Shown here: positions 10,489 through 22,093 of the stretch, in pieces
Numbering within the stretch: the stretch's first letter is position 1
Layout of the letters: each line of letters starts with the position of its first letter
Origin: Hypholoma sublateritium FD-334 SS-4
Taxonomy: Eukaryota > Basidiomycota > Agaricomycetes > Agaricales > Strophariaceae
NCBI GenBank assembly: GCA_000827495.1
Contig: KN817523.1
Span: forward strand, 774,886-838,885
Direction of reading: 5' to 3'
DNA length: 64,000 nt
Made by a program: the position numbers and the translations under genes
The notes under the pieces: generated by a model
What the model saw: only the letters and a program-made list of their open reading frames with translations
Told to the model about the DNA's origin: nothing
Database searches by the model: none

Positions 10489-12583
10489 ATGAATCCTCGT
10501 TCCCCGCCTGCGCGCCCCCATATTGGCATAAATCTCTCCCACTTCTCAGCAACCGCCGAGTGGGGCGAGGACGACGCATGGGACAGCGCCTCAGATTCAG
10601 AGTCCCCCCGCCAATCAACGTTGACAACATCATGGAACCGGCCGTCTGCATCGTCATCAACGGCGCCTAAAGCAGTCCCGCGCCGACCATCCAACGCCTC
10701 GTCATCCACCCTTGCATTCTCGTATACCCATCTACAAGCGCCCAGTTCTTATCCTCCCAAGCAGGAACTCGGATCCGCGGAACCACCCAAGAACGGCTGG
10801 ACCATTGTGCGCACATCGAATAGTAGGCAGGGGAGTCAAAACACGCGTGATGAAGGATCGGTCCAGAAGAGTCCTGAATTTGAAGGCGACTCGGGAGATA
10901 TGGATGTGGAGGGCGATATGATCCTGGGCGATCTCGAGCCCGAAACGAACTCCACAAAACCTAGTGCTGCGGGAAGCCCCCCCAATTCCAAATCAAAGCC
11001 CGCTACGACCACCTTCCGGCCGGATATCGACGAAATCGTCAATGGTATTTTGTATTTCTACTCTCTTGCTTCCATGGCTCATCAGCTTGGTTGGACTACA
11101 GATCCGCTGAACGGCATACGAAATCGGAGTCGGCGCAGGGACCCTTCTCCAGCGCCTATCAAAAGTTCCAACAATAACGACTCAAAAGTACCGACGCATG
11201 TACGCGAGAAATCTGAAAAACTCATGCGCGAGAGGTCAATTAAGACGAACCGAAAACACAAGTTCGTTGAGTGCTTATCCTGTCCAGACGTTAACATTGG
11301 TGTGTGCGCGCTTCAAATTCAAAGTGCATACTGACAATACAATCAGCCGAGTTACGAAAGCTTGCCTGGGCTGGAATTCCAGGCGATTTGCGGCCAATGG
11401 CCTGGCAATTACTACTCGTTAGTCTTCCAAATTCAGTACCACTGATGAATTAATATATCCGCATCTTCTAGGGATACCTTCCTCTTCCTGACCCTCTCCG
11501 TTCAACTACCCTAGCAAGAAAACGAGGCGAATATCAGAATATGGTTGATCTTGCCTTCGCCCGCGGAAAAGAGGGCCTCGATCAACAAATATGGCATCAG
11601 ATAGAAATCGACGTCCCTAGAACGAGACCCGGCGTCAAACTTTGGATGCAAGTAACCACTCAACGGGTAAGAACGCCTGTTCTTATTTTCTCTGCTACGT
11701 TCTGAGCAATATTATACAGAGTTTAGAGCGCATTCTCTATGTCTGGGCGATCCGGCACCCAGCCAGTGGCTACGTGCAAGGCATCAACGATCTCGTAACA
11801 CCATTCTTCCAAGTCTTCCTCTCGGCCTACATAGGTAAATACGTATCGAGCAGTCCATTCATCCGCTTATTTAGAATCAAATTGCAGACTCTGACCCGGA
11901 GGAGTTCGACACGTTTCTGCTTCCTCCGCATGTATTGGCCGCCGTTGAGGCTGACTCCTTCTGGTGTCTCTCCCGTCTCCTTGATGGTATTCAGGACAAT
12001 TACATTTTCGCGCAACCTGGAATCCAAAGAAGCGTAAGAAGAATGGCTGAGCTTGTCGCGCGTATTGATGGTTTGTATATCCTTGACGTCTAACTATACT
12101 CTTACTGATTCTGGTCTCCTCGTAGCGCCTCTCGCTGCACATTTAGAATCAGAAAATGTTGAATTTATGCAGTTCGCCTTCCGCTGGATGAATTGTTTGC
12201 TTATGCGGGAAATCAGCGTGCAAAATACCATTCGGATGTGGGATACTTATCTTGTGCGTAAATCGCCTGCAGGGATGCTTCTGGCTAATCCTGTTATGCA
12301 GGCTGAAGGCCCAGATGCGTTTTCACAATTCCATCTGTATGTCTGCTCCGCCTTCCTAGTAAGATGGAGTGAGAAACTACGCAAAATGGATTTCCAGGTC
12401 TGTGCCAAATGCTATTAACTGCAATATATACTCAAATGTGAGAATATCCAGGGCATCATCATGTTCCTGCAGTCTTTGCCCACCCAGGACTGGGGTGACC
12501 ATGAGATCGAAATGCTCTTGAGCGAGGCATTTGTGCTCAACTCAATATGGCAAAATGCGCAAAGTCACTTCAGCGGGAAATAA
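10489..12583 (+). CDS. GYP1: TBC-domain Rab GTPase-activating protein (Gyp1/TBC1D22 type)
   Basis: Gyp1-type proteins stimulate GTP hydrolysis by Ypt1/Rab1 and related Rabs at the Golgi. The first ATG of the frame is at 10489 (MNPRSPPARPHIGINLSHF). An N-terminal Ser/Pro-rich low-complexity half of about 270 residues precedes the TBC domain. The domain begins KFVECLSCPDVNIAELRKLA and continues with WAGIPGDLRPMAWQLLLGYLP. The catalytic Arg finger is in IEIDVPRTRP, the Gln finger is in SGYVQGINDLVTPFF, and VEADSFWCLSRLLDGIQDNY and FRWMNCLLMREI follow. The gene ends AQSHFSGK at 12583. Introns are short and in phase at all junctions checked. Both catalytic fingers are intact, so it should be an active GAP. 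It is convergent with NUP2 (139 bp apart). Confidence 0.93.
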
Positions 12584-12722
12584 TTTTGTCAGTGTATTAT
12601 TATAAGGGGTAAATTTACAGTAAAAACCAATGGCAGGCATACAAATAGTAAGCCGTGTGCAGGCGGGGTAAGAGTTGTCAAACGATAAATCCACGAGATT
12701 GGGGTATCTGCAACAATTTTGC

Positions 12723-14869
12723 CTAGACTGCTGCTATTTCGCTATCGAGTGCTTCCTTGAGATTTTTTGCATCAACTTCATTTGCTAGCCGGATACTGTA
12801 GGTGACGGGAGCACCATCTTCATGGCCGATGAAGCTCAGTGCTGACTTGTTCTGCGTGGGCTTTAAAGCCGAATAGATTTTGAAGTTCTACAAAGTACCA
12901 GATCAGGTGATGTCAAATCGGGAATAACAAAGAGGGGTGACTTACGACGATGACTTTGCCGTTTGTGCTATTGCGCAAAAGGATTCTGCGAGCATCAGTT
13001 TCCTTGTCTTTTTTCAATCGCAGAATACCTGAAGAAATAAATTAAGCATCATATTCCCAGAGATAAGAGTGGACTGACCTGTTCCTAGTTGTAGCCATTT
13101 AGCCGCGCCTTCCGCATCCTTGGACAGCTTGAAAGCTTTAGCTTTAATTGCATAAACAGTCTGTTCATTTTCTTCGCCTGCGCCTTCCTCATCAAGAGGA
13201 TTCGCAGCAAGGAGGCCCGGGGTCACAGGATCCCCCTCAGCAGCGGGCGTATCGCGTCCGGAGTCCTCTGCTTCCGCCGCGTTTTCGTCCGTCGACGCCT
13301 TTGCATCAGTTTTTCCAAAGACGCTAGTTGACGATGACGAGCTGCCAAACGTTCCCCCTCCAAAAATATTGCTACTCGGTGCTGGCTTGGAGGTAGCAGA
13401 GGTGGAGAAGAAGCTGGGCATCGCAGAGGCCGACTTCTCTGGCACGCTGAACGGGTTTGATGATGCACTGCTCTCAGGTTTGTCTACGGGTTTCCCGAAG
13501 ATGCTGCCTGTGCTCGTCGCTCCAAATGGGTTGGAAGGGGATTTGTTGGCTGTAATTGCGCTGGATCCGAAAGAGCCGAACAAAGATGGAGCCGTGCTAC
13601 TTGAGCTCGACGAGGAACCGAAACCAAAGGATGGAACCGCGGCTGTTGCGGCGCCACTAGGAGTCGAAGTACCGAAGGTGAAGCCAGTGCTCTTGGGTTC
13701 AGATGGGAGAGTGAAGGCGCTTGGGGTAGTAGAGGAACCGAAAACGGAGGGAGAAGGTTTGAAGCCGGAGGAACTAGGCCCATTTGAGGACGGAGCTGCA
13801 GTATTGCTGGACGGAGAGGCAGCTGCGGGGAGTTTGAAACCACCAAACCCAGAAAATGTCGGAGGAGGTGCAGGCATAGCAGGCACAGCAGGTTTTTCGG
13901 CTGGCGGAGTCGTTGGGATAAGTACTGGTTTCGACGAGGGTCTACTGGTAGTAGATGCATCTCCAAAGTCTGCCTGCACTTTCGTTCGGAAAGACTTATA
14001 TTTTTCTAATGCGCTTGTCAGGTCCACATATGGGTCGTCTTGCACAAATTTTGTGATCGACGATACAAGGGACGTGTTCAATCCGCGCAGATCCTTATAG
14101 AACTTCGCTGTGTTGGATTCTTCTGCAATTTTTCCCGGGCTTGAAACAGTTGGGGGCGGTGGCGCGGGCGAAGAAGGGCCAAACGCGCTGGGACTTGAGT
14201 TGCTCAATATTGAAGCGAATGTCTTCGAAGTGGCGGTAGGTTCAGAAGATGGCTTTGAGGCAAATGGTGATGAGAATAATGAGGAAGAGAACGCATTCTG
14301 GGTGACAATATCAGCACACTATTCACACCACCAACGATATAACATACGTTCGCTGCAGAAGTACCTAAGTTAGTGCTATCTGGGGTACTGGATTTGGGCG
14401 CGAAACCCGCAAATAATGACTGGAAGGAAAGGTTGAGATCATACAAACTTGAGCAGAATAAATAAACAAGTACGAACAGAAGTGGGGGCGCCTCCACCGA
14501 ACGGGTTGGAACTTGGTAAAGCACTCGGCCCTGAGGGCTACAGAAAATCCCATGAGTATATCAAAGGTAAATCCACGAGTTACGCACAGTGGCCGCAGGC
14601 ATAGTGAAAGCAGATTGCACGGGCTTATTCCGTGTGGGCAATGGCCGGATACTGAAAACCGTCGGTCGAGAGCTACTTTTAACACACAATTCACGTACGT
14701 TCTGCGAGCCAATTCAGCCTCGGGTGCCTTTTTCAGCCCGCGTTCCCCTCCCTGGAAAACAAACGCGTCAATCACATTGCATCGAGTGCAACTTTGGGCA
14801 TACCTCGTCGCCGCTGCCATCGTCATCGCCGCCATCCTTCGTGATCTGATTCTCTGCTTGACGTTTCAT
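12723..14869 (-). CDS. NUP2: FG nucleoporin Nup2/Nup50 with RanBP1 domain
   Basis: Nup2/Nup50 is a mobile nuclear-basket nucleoporin that binds importin-alpha and Ran-GTP and helps disassemble import complexes. The start at 14869 reads MKRQAENQITKDGG, a basic, acidic-flanked importin-binding N-terminus. Small exons then give APEAELARRTIRPLPTRN, PSALPSSNPFGGGAPTS and SLFAGFAPKSSTPDSTN. A long exon carries KFYKDLRGLNTSLVSSITKF followed by many FG, GFG and FGS units and Ser/Pro-rich linkers. The C-terminus is a RanBP1-type domain: QTVYAIKAKAFKLSKD, WLQLGTGILRLKKD, RRILLRNSTNGKVIVNF and a final helix ending DSEIAAV. The donor of the third exon lies at GTAACTC, which restores the frame. The domain order is exactly that of the family. 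Confidence 0.92.
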
Positions 14870-15430
14870 TGCTAAGGCGGAAGGGTAATTAAAGCAAACA
14901 GCTTTATAAGAGTGGATTGTCGGCGCAGTGACCGTGTTAGTTGAGGTGTCGAAAACAAAGCACAGTTGAACTAACTACTGCAGGTGGCTGTGCTTTGCTT
15001 ACCAGCAAGGCTCTTATAGTAATTGTTCAGCTTTATTGGCGAAATTCTTCTTCTTGTACTTGAGGCTCAAACGCTTGGACACGATTCACAACATCTTTAC
15101 GAGATATATAAATCAGCATTAACTTTGTTGCTGAGTGATTACAAGTCGGGGAAGTGTCCATCTTAATTCATAATATTTCCAGCCAGTTCTCCTACTAGTG
15201 CTCAGCCAGACCTTGGCCTTGCGTGAGCGCACTCTTCGGTACTGTCACTATTATTCACCTCGCTGAACGACTTCCATAAGTGCGACGTAATACATATAAT
15301 CTGCGGTAGGTAATTTAAGGTGTAATTATCGAACCCCAGTAGAAGATCCTATCCTATAAGTTGAAACAAAGAAGTAGACAGCCGAGATACAGAGAGAAAA
15401 GCCTCCTCGAAAACCGAAATGACCCCGTAT
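14870..15430. promoter_or_regulatory. Spacer: NUP2 upstream region, MGA2 3' flank, with 10-bp inverted repeat
   Basis: This 561-bp spacer lies between tandem minus-strand genes and holds the NUP2 promoter and MGA2 terminator. It includes a perfect 10-bp inverted repeat (caaagcacag at 14956-14965, ctgtgctttg at 14988-14997) with a 22-nt loop. No coding frame is supported. Confidence 0.4.
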
Positions 15431-18400
15431 TCAAGCACGGAGAGGAGTCTTAACCAAAAAGACCACTTTGATTGTCTGGAATGCAAATCGCACACCATTG
15501 TGGAGGGCCCATAAAAGAGATACTGATAAACACCGTCAGCGTCCGCTTCTCAGAAATATCGAGGAAATAACTCACGGAAGAGAATGGGTAGCCAGAACAG
15601 CAGAAGCATCCGATCGTCTGGATAAAAAGTCAGCACGCCATACCTCGACGTACAGCAGAGGACTTACGTTTCTTCTGCAGTTTCTGCGTTTGCTTAGCAG
15701 CAGGTTGATATCCAAACTGCTCAATGACCTGATCGGGCAGCGGGGTATCGTTGTATCCAATGGGCCGAATCTCAGCTGCATGGGGAAGCGTCGCAGATTC
15801 GTGCGTCGCAGCAGCCACTGGGGCAGGTGACGAAGCGTCAGGCGCTTCGGCCTCTATGGCGCGCGGGGTGTACACAGGAGGTGGTAAGTCCTCCGTTTGC
15901 TGACGCGCAGTTGTCGCAACCGCCAACGCAACCCACTTTTCCCACGTCGCGCGCCACTCCTGAGCAGCGCGCAACGCAACAGCACCAGCGCCCATATTCG
16001 GGGCGACGTCGTCGCCCTCGCCTGGCATTTTGTTACCGTCATCGCCAGACGCATGTTCGCCGCCAAGGAAGGCGGGCCAGTTCGGCATCATGGGAACGAA
16101 AACAGGGAAGACCATCGGTATTTGAGGCAACGCACCCCATGGAAGGTCAGGGAGATTCGGCAGGTGCGGCAGGTGCGGTAACGGCAGCTGAGGGATTATT
16201 CCTTGAGTGGCTGGGATCTGGGCCAGCGTTCGCTGGATCATCTTCTCCATAAATGAAACAACCCTCTTCGCGTCCGCCGCGTCGACCTCGGCAGCTGCAT
16301 CTGGACAGTCGCCGCCTTTCTTGTCCATGTTAGTTGGCTTGTCTTCAATAACAGGTGGAGGTGTAGCCGCTCGCGAAACATTTGCAGAGCGCCTGCTGAG
16401 CCCCTTGTGCACGTTTGAGCGCAGCGTCCGACGAGAGTGACGCTGTTTAATGATTTGTTGAAGATGAACATCGTCATCTTCTTCAGCGTCGCCCAACTCC
16501 GCATCTTCGTCTTCAGACCTGTCGGTATCGTTATCAGATTCCGAAAGATTGTTGTCCCTGAAAAATCCCGGAGATGCAATTTCTTCCGGCGTCTTCCCGC
16601 GTGCATTTACAATTTCGGGGTCTGCGCCTGCTTCCAAAAGGACAGCACTACACTCTTTCGACTGCGAAAGCGCGGCGAAGTGTAGCGCAGTATAACCGTT
16701 ACGATCACGAGCATCCAAGTCTGCCCCACGCTTAATGAGGAACTTTGTCAGAGATATGAACTTGAGGAAAACCGCCAAATGCAGCAAGGTCTGCCCACTT
16801 GGAGAAGGATGAGATATGGCGGCAACTGTTGGGATGGAATGTGGTGCGGAAGTGCCCATGGGCGCATCAATCACTACAAGGAAGTCGATAATACGACTCT
16901 CGAAGTTGTCATTTTCTCCTCTGACGAAAAGAAGGGGTCGAAGGTCGCGCATTAATGGAGATGAGGAGAGCTGCATCATGCCAGTGTTATTGCCGCTAGA
17001 ATCAGAACTGTCGCTGCCCGCATTTCCTACGATTCGCATCGCGACATTTTTAGCATCTTCAATCTTGCCGGTCATCTTTAGTCCGACGACTTGTAAGGCT
17101 AGTTCCATCCTATGCAAGTGAAATCAGAATGCGAAAACAGCACAAGGATTCTGCAGCTTACAGTGCTCGGTCGGACTCGTCAGAATAAGTAAACAACGAT
17201 GGCGGTGGAATATTTTGCTCGTCCGTTTTCTGGAATCCATCAAACCAAACAGAAACAATGCCCGGAGAGGCTCTCGGGGGTAAGATACAGACAAGTGTGT
17301 TGTCGCTCCACCGTTGCGTAGAACTCGCAACGACATCACCGAATACGCAGTTCAATTGTACCGTTGGGTGGAAGTTCGCGCCAAGAACCGTGACTTCAAT
17401 ACCGCCGTGCGTTGGCCCCATATTAGGTATAAGACGATGGATGGTCGGCAATTGGAGGTGTGTTTGCTGAGATCTCCGGGTCGGGTCAAAGAACATGAAG
17501 GACATTGGGTGGGGCAGCCCAGGGAGCATCATATCTGGTAAATTGGACGGAGAAAGGTGATCTTCGCGGAGTTGGGAATTTAGATCGAATGGCATTTGGA
17601 TGTCTGAATTAGTGTCCAAAGGCGTCGCAATGGTATCTGGGGATGATGTCTCGGAGTCATCCATCATAGGATGCGACGGCGATGAGTTTGAACCCAAAGT
17701 CATGACACTATGCAGGGCGGATGAAGGAGTGGAGGCTCTAGTGGTGGGAAGGGGCGAATATGATGTTGATGGTGAGGGCGCGCTGGATATACTTTCTTCC
17801 CTCATCGGGCGGTTTGGCTTTGCTGAAGAGTCGTATGGTTTTGTCCGTTTCTTCGAGCTGCCAATGGAAGGTAAGGTATCTTTCTTGCGTTTAGAAGGGG
17901 CACGAGCGTCCGGATTGGGCGACGTTTCGTTGGGCATCCCACCGACTTGAGACCATTCCGAATGGTCTATTGGGCTGAAGCTACCCACTAACTCGGCGGG
18001 TTTGTTGTTAGAGGTCTTGTGGTCATCCGTTATCATTATAGGTCGCGAAGTCCCAGAGCCCACAAGGCGCCCGGTGTGGTCCGTCATCGAAAAGTGTACG
18101 TTGAAACCGACCTTTTCTCGGTGATGACGACAATAGCACGTTATACGGAGGGGTAAAACGACGGAGCCTGTCGAAAAATCCAGAATTTCGGCGCAATTGA
18201 ATTGTATGATGCTTGTAGTATCCTCGTGGGGTCGGCTTTTGCGTCCATTGGCACCTGCGTCGCAATCTGAATCAGATTCGGAGCGGGCAGGCCGTACGCG
18301 GGCAGCTAGTTTCTTCGCTACGCGCTTCGCCTATGGAAATTGTGAGAATCACTTTTTATTGATGACGCTGATAGAACGCACTTCACGGGCTTGGCAACTC

Positions 18401-19325
18401 GAACAACTCAAAACTCGACTGTGTGGAGGCGTAGCGCAGCTGATAGTAGCCGTCAAGTGAAGAATATCTCGAGGGTCGGGATCTACGAAAATGATAAACT
18501 TTCATACTTCAGATGTGGTGGAGGACAAAAGGGACAAACCGATTTTCCCCTGTTTCCTAGTCCGCTTCTTCGTCGCCGTTCCTGAAGGTAATTTCAGCCA
18601 TTTCCAGGACCCTACTCGGTCATATCTGGAAGGATACGAGGACGAGCTGGAGTCGGCCAGGTCAACGGTCACCCTAACTTGAGTTTCCACCCGCGACTTG
18701 GTACCACCTTCTGGTATGCTGGGAAACATGATGGGTAGGCTAAAGCAGAATAAGTTGTGCCATCTAATCAAGGCCTATATACAACGTACTTGAAGCAAGA
18801 TTCCTTTGGTGGATGTGTGACCCTTTGGTTCATAGAGGCGGGATCGTGCTTGCGCGGTAACGATGCAGGGGGTGGTATTGGCTTAGTTATTGATATAGAG
18901 CCATGCCGCGAAGGAATAAGATTGCTCGCTCGAAAGTCAGGCGTAACAGATTCCGAATTGCTGGGCGAAGAGTTTGAAGTGGATGGGTATGTTGGCGGGG
19001 ATGAAAAGTTCAGAGCGGACGGAAATCCCGACGACGGGGAACTGTAGAACTAGTTAGAGAGCGGTAATGGAGGATGCGAAAGGACGCACTCGTCGTAGGC
19101 GTGCTGCTCAATAAGGTCGTCCAGACGTAGCATGTGGTCCTCGTCTGGCTTGTGAGATGCGCTGTAGACCAAGGGGTCGGATGCCCAGGGGGGCATTTTG
19201 GTCGAATTGTACCAGGAGGACGATAGATCAAGGTCACTCTGTATATTGACTTCGAGCGAGTCGGAGGGCTCTGGCGTTAGAGGAGATGGTGAGCGAGATG
19301 TTGTGGCCGTTGTCGGCGCAGACAT
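15431..19325 (-). CDS. MGA2: Mga2/Spt23-type membrane-anchored transcription factor (IPT/TIG, ankyrin, C-terminal TM)
   Basis: In yeast, Mga2 and Spt23 sense lipid packing in the ER, are cleaved by a ubiquitin/proteasome-dependent step and activate the OLE1 desaturase gene. The start at 19325 reads MSAPTTATTSRSPSPL. A conserved N-terminal block, PEGGTKSRVETQVRVTVDL, is followed by IIQFNCAEILDFSTGSVVLP, RITCYCRHHREKVGFNVHF and ITDDHKTSNNK. Next come a Ser/Pro linker with an SKRKKD basic patch, an IPT/TIG domain (LIPNMGPTHGGIEVTVLGANF), a helix LMELALQVVGLKMTGKIEDA, and two ankyrin repeats (GQTLLHLAVFLKF, NGYTALHFAALSQ). The last two exons encode the hydrophobic segment MLLLFWLPILFLSLLWAL and a short tail ending PLRA. 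All elements of the family, including the single tail TM helix, are present. Confidence 0.94.
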
Positions 19326-19756
19326 GGCAAAGAGCGCAGGGCGCGATGATCGCGGTGAGCTCGAAGTAATACTTTTGGACTCGGACTCTCTGCGACTCCA
19401 TACATCCGGCCACGTGCACTGCGCATCGGGGCTACAAAAATAGTGATGCGTCCGACGTCGGCATTAGCTTCCAAATCTACCCGCGCCATTCAAGCGCCAT
19501 TAGCCAGATTATGTGTACGGATACAGGGGCCTCGTTGAAAAAACTCAAAGAGAACAAAACTTATTAGACTAAGTTAGTAAGTACTGGAGTTCAACGTTCA
19601 AAGTTTAAATGTGTTGGAAAGTCCTTGCCGTAAGCTCCGGTCACGTTTCGTGATGCAACAATATCTTGCCGGCTGTGCGCCGATGACCACTACGCCTAAA
19701 ACTGTCTGCTTAATTCTGTCTTGACGCGTCCTGCGAGGCCGCTTGGATTCTGGCCA
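19326..19756. promoter_or_regulatory. Divergent promoter between MGA2 and MMC1-like gene
   Basis: This 431-bp head-to-head spacer holds both promoters. Around 19560-19610 it is AT-rich. No motif stands out and no coding frame is supported. Confidence 0.4.
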
Positions 19757-22024
19757 ATGTTATCATGCCCTCCCATCATAATCACGCAATTATCTACTTT
19801 AAAAACCTACCAGCGTCTTGTCCGAGCGCTTCCTTCTCGTAGCTATGGCGTCAAACTCTTCCCTCGGTCTGCCAAAGGATATGCCACTAGCTCGCCAGTG
19901 GCGAATGGCGAAACACTACGGGAAAGCAACAACCTCCCAAAGCCGGAAGCTCTGACCTTGTTGCACAAAGCCGCCATGGTAGTGCCTCGCGTCCTAGAAG
20001 CTTCTAGCAATTCTCCCGGGTTCCTACGAAACGGCGAAACAAGCAGAACTTGGGAGTCTATATTGTCAGACGCGCACGAAGATTTATCAACGGCGAGTGA
20101 AAGGCCTGCCAGAATAGTCGGTTCGTCCCTGGAGTGTAATTTATGTGTTGACAATTTGTGACGCTGTGCAGTGTACGGTTTGGACGAATGGTCGGGAAGC
20201 GCCGAGCTTGTTACTGCTCTCCTCTCCGACCCTTTGGCCGATGCAGAACAAAGCAAAGCTTTCGAGACAAGGTGGAAGGAGCAGAATGGGACCAACCTCA
20301 ATATAACGTATGCCTCTTTTCCGTGCTAGAACGAACTTAAATCTCATCGTATAGTACAGAGACGCAACTAACCCAAACCCTGAGCCAGCATCGAGTGTGC
20401 GAATATCCTCAGGATATCTGAACCAATTTCCAATACCCGTCGAAATTACCGAATTCCGCACTCCCGCTTTTGCAGAAGGTGACAGCTCGAGCGTCCTTTC
20501 CAAGATCCTTGGAACCCCTTCCACATGGATGGCAGATGTTGCAATCATTGTTTGCAATCCTCTTACGACGTCGCTTCCTTCCATCCTCGACGCGCATCTA
20601 CCCGCAAACGCTATAATAGTACTATCAGCAAACATTGCACCGGCAGACCTTAACGCCACTGTCCACAGCCAGGCACCACGTTTGTCAAGAAATCAAATTT
20701 CGGGGACAAATTTGCCTGACATTATTTCTGTCGACCCCAGACGCGCCCTTGACGCCATTCGTACTCTCCAAGCCGAACCAGGCTCCCTCCCTGCCATTCA
20801 ACGATACCAAGCCGGTTATATAGGATCTCGACTAGCCGACGTGACCCAAGCCCTCCGATCTAGGCTAGCACCAAATCCTGCTCTCCCAACGGTTCGAACA
20901 AATCTCGCGCTCAACCACATCTCGGACGCACTACGCTACTCCGTGCACATTATCCAACAGTTGCGAAGCGAAACCGACAAGGCCTTCATCGATGCGAGTC
21001 ACCTAACAGAGAGAATTCGAGAGGTCGAAACTCGGGTAGCGAATGACGTTTTTGGGCGCCGTGACCCTGGTACTGAAAAGATCATATTAAATGAGGTGGA
21101 GCAGGCCACGAAACAAGCCGAAAAGGACATGAAAATAGTGATGGACAGATTGACTTGGTGGAGAATGGTTTGGCGAATAGACGAAATCAGCGGGATAATT
21201 TGCTCTGCTCTCCGACAGTCCTGGTGTTATGATCTCGAGAAAAGGGTGCGCACATTTCCACTTCGAACGAGTAAATGAAGTAATATTAATTTACATATGT
21301 CTATGTAGCTGGTCATGCAAACAGGCCAACTGGCTGCATTGCAAACTGACCTGACAAAGTCCGCCTTCACACTGCTTACTACACACTCATCACTATCTAC
21401 GGCTGTTCTCCGAAACAACCTGTTGCAGCTCAAGGGATCCCCCCGGTACCACTTGACACCCAAGAGCCTTACGCAGCCATTGGTCACGCGGAGAAACCAG
21501 ATCATCGAATATCCAACGGCGCGGTTGCATGCTGCAGGGCAACGGGCCGTGCTCGGGATGACCGGCGGATCTCTCTCCGGCATCGGTGTGAGCTGGGCTG
21601 GGTGGTTGGGCTGGATGGTAGGTAGTGGCGAGGGTCTTCTCGGGTTTGTGGGAATAGATGCAGGAACTGCCATAGGATTGGGTTTGTTGACCGCAGTCGC
21701 GAGCATCAGATGGGCGATTGGAAGCTGGGAGAAGTCAAAGAAACGGTGGTGGCAGGACTGGGAAAGAGCAGCGGAGGGCCTTGACCGAGACCTAAAGGTA
21801 CGAATACGAGCCTTCTGGAATAATTTGCAGCTAATTGTGCGCAGACTACGCTCCGCGCCGTGATGCGTCAGCAAGTTGTTGTCGTGGCCGACATCGCATC
21901 CTCCGAAATGACAAATCTGATCAGCCTGCGCGAGAAAAATCTTGCCGAAGCCGGGAGCGAGATCGGCCGTTTGCAAGCAGCTTTGAACAGTGTTGCCCAC
22001 GAAGTACATCGGCAGAAGTCATGA
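19757..22024 (+). CDS. MMC1-like fungal mitochondrial inner-membrane protein (degenerate dynamin-like)
   Basis: The frame extends upstream, but the first ATG is at 19757 and opens MLSCPPIIITQLSTL. The first 45 or so residues are Arg/Ser-rich with few acids (TYQRLVRALPSRSYGVKLFP), a probable mitochondrial presequence. A region beginning RIVVYGLDEWSGSAELVTAL has the position of a GTPase P-loop but lacks the GxxxxGKS residues. Helical stretches of about 250 residues follow, then a glycine-rich hydrophobic hairpin (GGSLSGIGVSWAGWLGWMVG, GIDAGTAIGLGLLTAVASIR) and the signature WEKSKKRWWQDWERAAEGL. The C-terminus is a coiled helix ending VAHEVHRQKS. This layout matches the fungal Mmc1 family as I remember it; the name is less certain than the mitochondrial membrane prediction. 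It is convergent with the VanZ-like gene (69 bp). Confidence 0.6.
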
Positions 22025-22093
22025 AAGTGGTTGTCTTGGTTTCGGCTCATGACAATTCTTGGGGAGTGAATGCCAGAATATTCACTTTCTGGT

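Noticed and set aside
13369..14100. Plus-strand frame of 243 codons inside NUP2
   Set aside because: It is the antisense shadow of the FG-repeat exon; repetitive Ser/Pro/Phe codons read as open on the other strand.
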